Shown here: positions 60,132 through 64,000 of the stretch, one piece after another
Numbering within the stretch: the first letter of the stretch is position 1
How the letters are laid out: each line of letters starts with the position of its first letter
NCBI GenBank assembly: GCA_015067765.1
Contig: SVLV01000002.1
Coordinates: 93,428 to 157,427 of the forward strand
Reading direction: 5' to 3'
Source: Oscillospiraceae bacterium
Lineage (GTDB): Bacteria > Bacillota > Clostridia > Oscillospirales > Oscillospiraceae
Length of the DNA: 64,000 bases
The notes under the pieces: model-generated
Seen by the model: the letters and a program-made list of their open reading frames with translations, nothing else
The model's database searches: none
What the model was told of the DNA's origin: nothing
Made by a program: the position numbers and the translations under genes

Positions 60132-60168
60132 GCAACCCTTTTGAGAGAGAGAAAAGGAACGAAGGATT

Positions 60169-60618
60169 ATGACACGTAGTACGGCAAGAGAGATCTCCAT
60201 GCATCTGGCCTATGCCCTCAGCTTTACCAGTCTGTCTACGGAGGATTTTCTGAAGGAGCAGCTGTCTGAGGAAAATTTTTCCGGCCTGGCTGCCGAATGT
60301 GAGATCTATGAGGATCTGCCCAACGAAAAGCAGCTTCTCTACATTCGCCGGCTGGTCTGCGGTGTGGCAGATCATGCAGTTGAGCTGGATGCTTACATCG
60401 AGAAATATGCCAAGGGCTGGCGTTTTGATCGCATCAGTCTGGTGGCTTCCGCCATTATGCGTGTGGCCATGTATGAGCTTCTTTACATGCCGGACCTGCC
60501 CCATGGCGTAGCCATCAATGAGGCAGTGGAGATCGCCAAGAAATACGAATCCCCGGAGGTAGTGCGCTTTATCAACGGCATTTTGGGCACTTTCCTGCGG
60601 GAAGAGGTCAAAGATTGA
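60169..60618 (+). CDS. nusB: Transcription antitermination factor NusB
   Basis: 149 residues, all-helical: TAREISMHLAYAL at the start and ELLYMPDLPHGVAINEAVEIAKKY / FINGILG at the end are NusB signatures. Binds boxA RNA with S10 in rRNA antitermination. 37 bp after the Asp23 gene. Confidence 0.95.
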   Translation: MTRSTAREISMHLAYALSFTSLSTEDFLKEQLSEENFSGLAAECEIYEDLPNEKQLLYIRRLVCGVADHAVELDAYIEKYAKGWRFDRISLVASAIMRVAMYELLYMPDLPHGVAINEAVEIAKKYESPEVVRFINGILGTFLREEVKD

Positions 60619-60621
60619 TTT

Positions 60622-60652
60622 ACAGGCAGAGCTTTGGCTCTGCCTGTTTTAT
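60622..60652 (+). terminator. Terminator between nusB and xseA
   Basis: 11-bp stem 60622-60632 / 60637-60647 with TTTG loop, short T tail; the SD of xseA follows at once, so some read-through is likely. Confidence 0.75.
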
Positions 60653-60668
60653 CAGGAGGTGAAGCGGT

Positions 60669-61871
60669 TTGTCGCAGCAGAGAATATATGAGGTCTCTGA
60701 GGTTAACCAGTACATCAAGGAACTTTTGGATGCCGCACCCGGTCTGAACGATATTCAGATCCGCGGTGAGCTGTCCAATTATAAAATCTATCCCTCCGGG
60801 CACCACTATTTCACCTTGAAGGACAGTCAGGGCGCTATGCGCTGCGTCATGTTCAAGGGTGCTGCCATGAAGCTGCGATTCCGGCCGGAAAATGGCATGA
60901 AAGTGGTCGCTAGCGGCCGAATCAGTGTCTTTCCTCGGGACGGTGCCTACCAGTTGTACTGCACCCAGTTGTCGGCGGATGGAATTGGTGACCTGTATGT
61001 GGCCTTTGAGCAGTTGAAACAGAGGCTGTACGAGGAAGGGTTGTTTGACTCTGCCCATAAGAAACCGCTGCCCCGATATCCTCAGAGAATCGCTATCGTT
61101 ACCAGCGGTGCAGGTGCCGCCGTCCACGATATGATCCGCATTCTGCGCCGCCGATATCCGTTGGCTAAGATCCTGCTGCTTCCGGTGCGCGTACAGGGAG
61201 CGGAGGCGCCGCCTGAGATCGTGGGTGCCATTCGATATGCCAACCGCTGGCAGCTGGCCGATGTGCTGATCACCGGCCGCGGCGGCGGATCCATTGAGGA
61301 TCTTTGGGCGTTCAACGACGAGCGGGTGGCCCGCGCCATTTATGAGTCGGAGATTCCGGTGATTTCCGCAGTGGGCCACGAGCCCGATGTGACCATCGCC
61401 GATTTTGTGGCAGACCAGCGCGCCTCAACTCCCTCCAATGCGGCGGAGATCGCCGTTCCGGACATGGTGGAACTGCAGCGGATGCTGCAGGAGTGCCGCA
61501 GCCGGATGCTGCAGGGTCAACTGCACCGGATGGAACGCATGGAGCAGAAGCTGAAGCAGCTGGCAGAAAAGCGGGTGTTGACCAATCCCGTCGCCTATCT
61601 GGACGACCGGAAGCTGCAGTTGGACTATATGCAGCAGCGGCTGCTGGGAATTGCCCAGCGGACCCTGGAGCAGGACAAGCAGCGCTTTATCCGTACAACG
61701 ACCGCACTGGATGCGCTGAGTCCGCTGAAGGTATTGAGCCGCGGTTATGCCATGGCACAGACCGCGGACGGCACAGTACTGCGCAGCAGTGAGCAGGTGG
61801 AAAGCGGCGAGAGGATCCGCGTACAGTTGGGACAGGGAAGTTTGTCCTGCACCGTGGATGGCAAAGAATAA
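60669..61871 (+). CDS. xseA: Exodeoxyribonuclease VII large subunit
   Basis: 400 residues. N-terminal OB fold with IRGELSNYK and HHYFTLKD; catalytic core with GGGSIEDLWAFNDE and SAVGHEPDVTIADFVAD. Degrades ssDNA with XseB. Start is TTG 60669 after AGGAGGTGAAGCGG. Confidence 0.95.
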   Translation: MSQQRIYEVSEVNQYIKELLDAAPGLNDIQIRGELSNYKIYPSGHHYFTLKDSQGAMRCVMFKGAAMKLRFRPENGMKVVASGRISVFPRDGAYQLYCTQLSADGIGDLYVAFEQLKQRLYEEGLFDSAHKKPLPRYPQRIAIVTSGAGAAVHDMIRILRRRYPLAKILLLPVRVQGAEAPPEIVGAIRYANRWQLADVLITGRGGGSIEDLWAFNDERVARAIYESEIPVISAVGHEPDVTIADFVADQRASTPSNAAEIAVPDMVELQRMLQECRSRMLQGQLHRMERMEQKLKQLAEKRVLTNPVAYLDDRKLQLDYMQQRLLGIAQRTLEQDKQRFIRTTTALDALSPLKVLSRGYAMAQTADGTVLRSSEQVESGERIRVQLGQGSLSCTVDGKE

Positions 61872-61883
61872 GGAGTGTTATAT

Positions 61884-62111
61884 ATGGCAAAGAAGAGCTT
61901 TGAAGAAAATATGCTGCGCCTGGAAGAGATCGTCACCCAGCTGGAGAAGGGCGATGTGGCCCTTAGCGATTCCCTGACCCTGTTTGCGGAGGGCACGAAG
62001 CTGGTGGAATCCTGCCGCACCGAGCTGGAGAAGGCAGAACAGCAGGTGGTCAAGCTGATGAAGGGGCCCGACGGTGCTCCTGTTGAGACCGAATTTGTAA
62101 GTGAGGAATGA
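61884..62111 (+). CDS. xseB: Exodeoxyribonuclease VII small subunit
   Basis: 75 residues with FEENMLRLEEIVTQLEKGDV, the XseB helix pair. AAGGAG before ATG 61884. Partner of XseA, 12 bp upstream. Confidence 0.95.
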   Translation: MAKKSFEENMLRLEEIVTQLEKGDVALSDSLTLFAEGTKLVESCRTELEKAEQQVVKLMKGPDGAPVETEFVSEE

Positions 62112-62115
62112 TTCC

Positions 62116-62985
62116 ATGAACTATTTGGAACAATATCAGACCTATCAACAGGCGATTGAGGAATATCTGGCAGGCCTCTTTCTGACGGATCAGGCCTATG
62201 GTCAGCTGCAGGAGTCCATGCGCTATAGTCTGCTGGCCGGCGGCAAACGGATCCGTCCTGTGCTGACACTGGAATTTGCCCGGCTGGGCGGTTTGGATTG
62301 GCGCAAGGCCCTGCCTTATGCCTGTGCCCTGGAGCTGGTGCATACCTATTCTTTGATCCATGACGATCTGCCCTGCATGGATAATGATGATTTGCGTCGC
62401 GGCAAGCCCACCAACCACAAGGTATATGGGGAGACGCTTGCTGTTTTAGCCGGTGATGCGCTGCAACCGGAGGCGTTCCGTCTGATTCTTGAAGCCCCGG
62501 ATTTTTCGGCAGAAAACAAGGTTGCTGCGGCGCAGGTGCTGGCAAAAGCCTGCGGTGCGGATGGCATGGTGGCCGGTCAGGTGCTGGATACCCTTTGTCA
62601 GGTGAAGGATCTGATGGGGTTGACGCAGCTGCATCGGCTGAAGACCGGGGCCATGATCGCCGCCGCCGCTGAGTTGGGCTGTGTGGCAGCCGGTATGTCC
62701 CAGGAGCAGCGGATGCAGGCTGTGGAGTTTGCTGCCCAGTTGGGACTGGCGTTCCAGATTCGGGATGACCTGTTGGATCTTTTTGCCGATCAGGAGACAT
62801 TGGGCAAACCCGTTGGTTCCGACAAGAAGGAGGGGAAGGTCACATATCTGGATCTGAAGGGGCCGGGTGGCTGCGCCATGGAAGTGGAGACCTGCACCGG
62901 TCTTGCCAAGGATGCGGTGGCCGATTGGGAGGATACGGAATTCCTCTATGCCTTTGCCGATCAGATGGCAGGCAGAAACAAGTAA
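62116..62985 (+). CDS. ispA: Polyprenyl synthetase, farnesyl diphosphate synthase type
   Basis: 289 residues. First Asp-rich motif IHDDLPCMDNDDLRRGKPT and second FQIRDDLLD bind Mg-diphosphate; chain-length residues before the first motif (HTYS) suit farnesyl or geranylgeranyl product. ATG 62116 after GAGGAATGATTCC. The common next gene (dxs) is missing; a terminator follows. Confidence 0.94.
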   Translation: MNYLEQYQTYQQAIEEYLAGLFLTDQAYGQLQESMRYSLLAGGKRIRPVLTLEFARLGGLDWRKALPYACALELVHTYSLIHDDLPCMDNDDLRRGKPTNHKVYGETLAVLAGDALQPEAFRLILEAPDFSAENKVAAAQVLAKACGADGMVAGQVLDTLCQVKDLMGLTQLHRLKTGAMIAAAAELGCVAAGMSQEQRMQAVEFAAQLGLAFQIRDDLLDLFADQETLGKPVGSDKKEGKVTYLDLKGPGGCAMEVETCTGLAKDAVADWEDTEFLYAFADQMAGRNK

Positions 62986-62992
62986 GCATAAG

Positions 62993-63028
62993 AAAAGGCA
63001 GTACCCATTTTCGGGTACTGCCTTTTTC
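62993..63028. terminator. Bidirectional terminator between ispA and pepD
   Basis: 14-bp stem 62993-63006 / 63013-63026 with A- and T-runs on either side. Confidence 0.9.
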
Positions 63029-63030
63029 AT

Positions 63031-64000
63031 TTATTTGCTTCTTTTCAGGAATTCACAGAGCAGCTGATAGACTCGCTCGGTGGAGGGGACACTGAGACGC
63101 TCGCGGGCGGAATGCACATCATGCAGTTCCGGACCGAAGGACACGGCGTCCAAACCGGGGATCTTCTCCAGGAACAGGCCACACTCCAAGCCGCCGTGGG
63201 TGGCAAACAGCTTGCCATCCTCGCCGTTGATGCTGCGGTACGCATCCATAAGACGCTCCCGCATGGGGGAGTGGCGTACATACTGCCAGGCAGGATAGGC
63301 GCTCTGGGGCTCCACCGTGCCGCCACCCAGACGGATGATGGCGGAAACCTGCTGCAGCACCATCTCGCGCTGGGAATTGATGCTGGAGCGGATCATCAGA
63401 GACAGGCGCAGGCCATCCTCTTTCATGGAGACAATACCCTGATTGATGGAAGTCTGAACCAAGCCGGGGAAATCCACGCTCATGGCCTGCACGCCGAAGG
63501 GGAGAGCCGCCATCACCTTACTGATGCGCTCCGTATCGGCAGCGGACAGTGCAGAATCCAACTGACAGGGGGCAAAAGTCAGCTGCAGGCCATCATCGCA
63601 GCCGGCATACTCGTTTTTCAGTACCTGCTCAAACTCCTGCAGAAATGCCTCGAATTTCTTTGCCTCGTCCGCAGGAACAGCCATCTTGGCATCGCAGAGC
63701 GGACAGATCACATTGTCAAAGACACCGCCCTGCAGATCAGCAAGACGCAGACCATCCAGCTTCTCGCTGGCCTGCTGCAGCACCCGACCCATCAGCTGGT
63801 TGGCATTGGCGCGGCCATGATTGATGTCCATACCGGAGTGACCGCCCTGCAGGCCGGAGATCGTTACCTGATAGCAGACCTCACCCTGCAGAGGAGCCTG
63901 TGTGGCAGGCAGACGGCATTCTGCACGAACACCGCCGGCACAGGATACGGTAAAGACGCCTTCTTCCTCAGAATCCAGATTCAAAAGAAGCTTACCCTGC
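63031..64000 (-). CDS. pepD: Aminoacyl-histidine dipeptidase (PepD), 5'-truncated by the window edge
   Basis: Reading frame open to base 64000; about 323 C-terminal codons visible. GKLLLNLDSEEEG holds the catalytic Glu-Glu of M20 metallopeptidases, GGHSGMDINHGRANANQLMGR (quoted in part as GGHSGMDIN) the dimer/lid region, and ATHGGLECG with SFGPELHDVHS late metal/His motifs. This is the M20C PepD family that cleaves Xaa-His dipeptides such as carnosine. The N-terminal zinc ligands lie outside the window. Confidence 0.9.
   Translation of the reverse strand, partial: QGKLLLNLDSEEEGVFTVSCAGGVRAECRLPATQAPLQGEVCYQVTISGLQGGHSGMDINHGRANANQLMGRVLQQASEKLDGLRLADLQGGVFDNVICPLCDAKMAVPADEAKKFEAFLQEFEQVLKNEYAGCDDGLQLTFAPCQLDSALSAADTERISKVMAALPFGVQAMSVDFPGLVQTSINQGIVSMKEDGLRLSLMIRSSINSQREMVLQQVSAIIRLGGGTVEPQSAYPAWQYVRHSPMRERLMDAYRSINGEDGKLFATHGGLECGLFLEKIPGLDAVSFGPELHDVHSARERLSVPSTERVYQLLCEFLKRSK

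Noticed and set aside
1..64000. CRISPR arrays, insertion sequences, prophage genes, rRNA
   Set aside because: No regularly spaced direct repeats, transposase or integrase motifs, phage genes or rRNA sequence were seen on either strand.

Overview
The window looks like chromosome of an anaerobic, spore-forming, gut-type Clostridia bacterium, probably an Oscillospiraceae/Oscillospirales relative. The evidence is a full spoIIIAA-AH operon, a spoIVFA/spoIVFB pair, a sortase B, ATP-type PEP carboxykinase, several Fe-S or radical enzymes, low-identity Clostridia-only families (DUF4364, DUF3343, TIGR03960/TIGR03936) and Shine-Dalgarno-led genes throughout. Genus assignment is inference; no rRNA is present.

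Region 1 (1-13.6 kb) follows the tail of a MATE transporter and is a hexuronide/hexuronate island. A GPH-type sugar transporter and a GH2 glycosidase run leftward, with two AraC regulators tail to tail. A six-gene rightward operon follows: PfkB-type sugar kinase, 6-phosphogluconate dehydrogenase (gnd), a HAD phosphatase, an SDR mannonate oxidoreductase (uxuB-like), a LarA-superfamily racemase/epimerase and glucuronate isomerase (uxaC). There is no mannonate dehydratase or KDPG aldolase here. The set present can instead be read as glucuronate > fructuronate > mannonate > gluconate > 6-phosphogluconate > ribulose-5-P, with the LarA-like protein as a nickel-pincer C2 epimerase. I regard this as the most interesting candidate system in the window.

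Region 2 (13.6-26.5 kb) is accessory. It holds a FUSC-family membrane protein, a DUF11 repeat protein behind a sigmaK-like promoter, an SLC13-type permease/galactokinase/Fe-S aldo-keto reductase cluster, TspO, and a redox locus. The redox locus has two double-cubane (2-hydroxyacyl-CoA-dehydratase-like) reductase genes, one broken by a 4-bp tandem duplication. With them are their ASKHA activator, YedF, a class V aminotransferase, two DUF3343 proteins and a TSUP exporter.

Region 3 (26.5-43.3 kb) is conserved housekeeping: tRNA-Pro(CGG), spoIVFA/FB, the TIGR03960/TIGR03936 pair, rplS, rbgA, rnhB, yraN, a dipeptidase, a metallophosphoesterase, then tig-clpP-clpX-lon-yihA and pckA.

Region 4 (43.3-54.9 kb) is mixed: a threonine-aldolase-like enzyme, srtB, pgsA, an HscC-type Hsp70 paired with a giant J-domain/TPR protein, tRNA-Arg(ACG), a DivIVA-like protein, a two-subunit 3-oxoacid CoA-transferase, a Cys-rich Clostridia protein with a sigmaE-like -10, and DUF4364.

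Region 5 (55-64 kb) is the spoIIIA operon, an Asp23 protein, nusB, xseA-xseB-ispA, and a leftward pepD cut by the window edge. No CRISPR array, insertion sequence, prophage or rRNA was seen, and no gene-free stretch exceeds about 225 bp. Promoter, operator and leader calls were made by eye from spacing and consensus.
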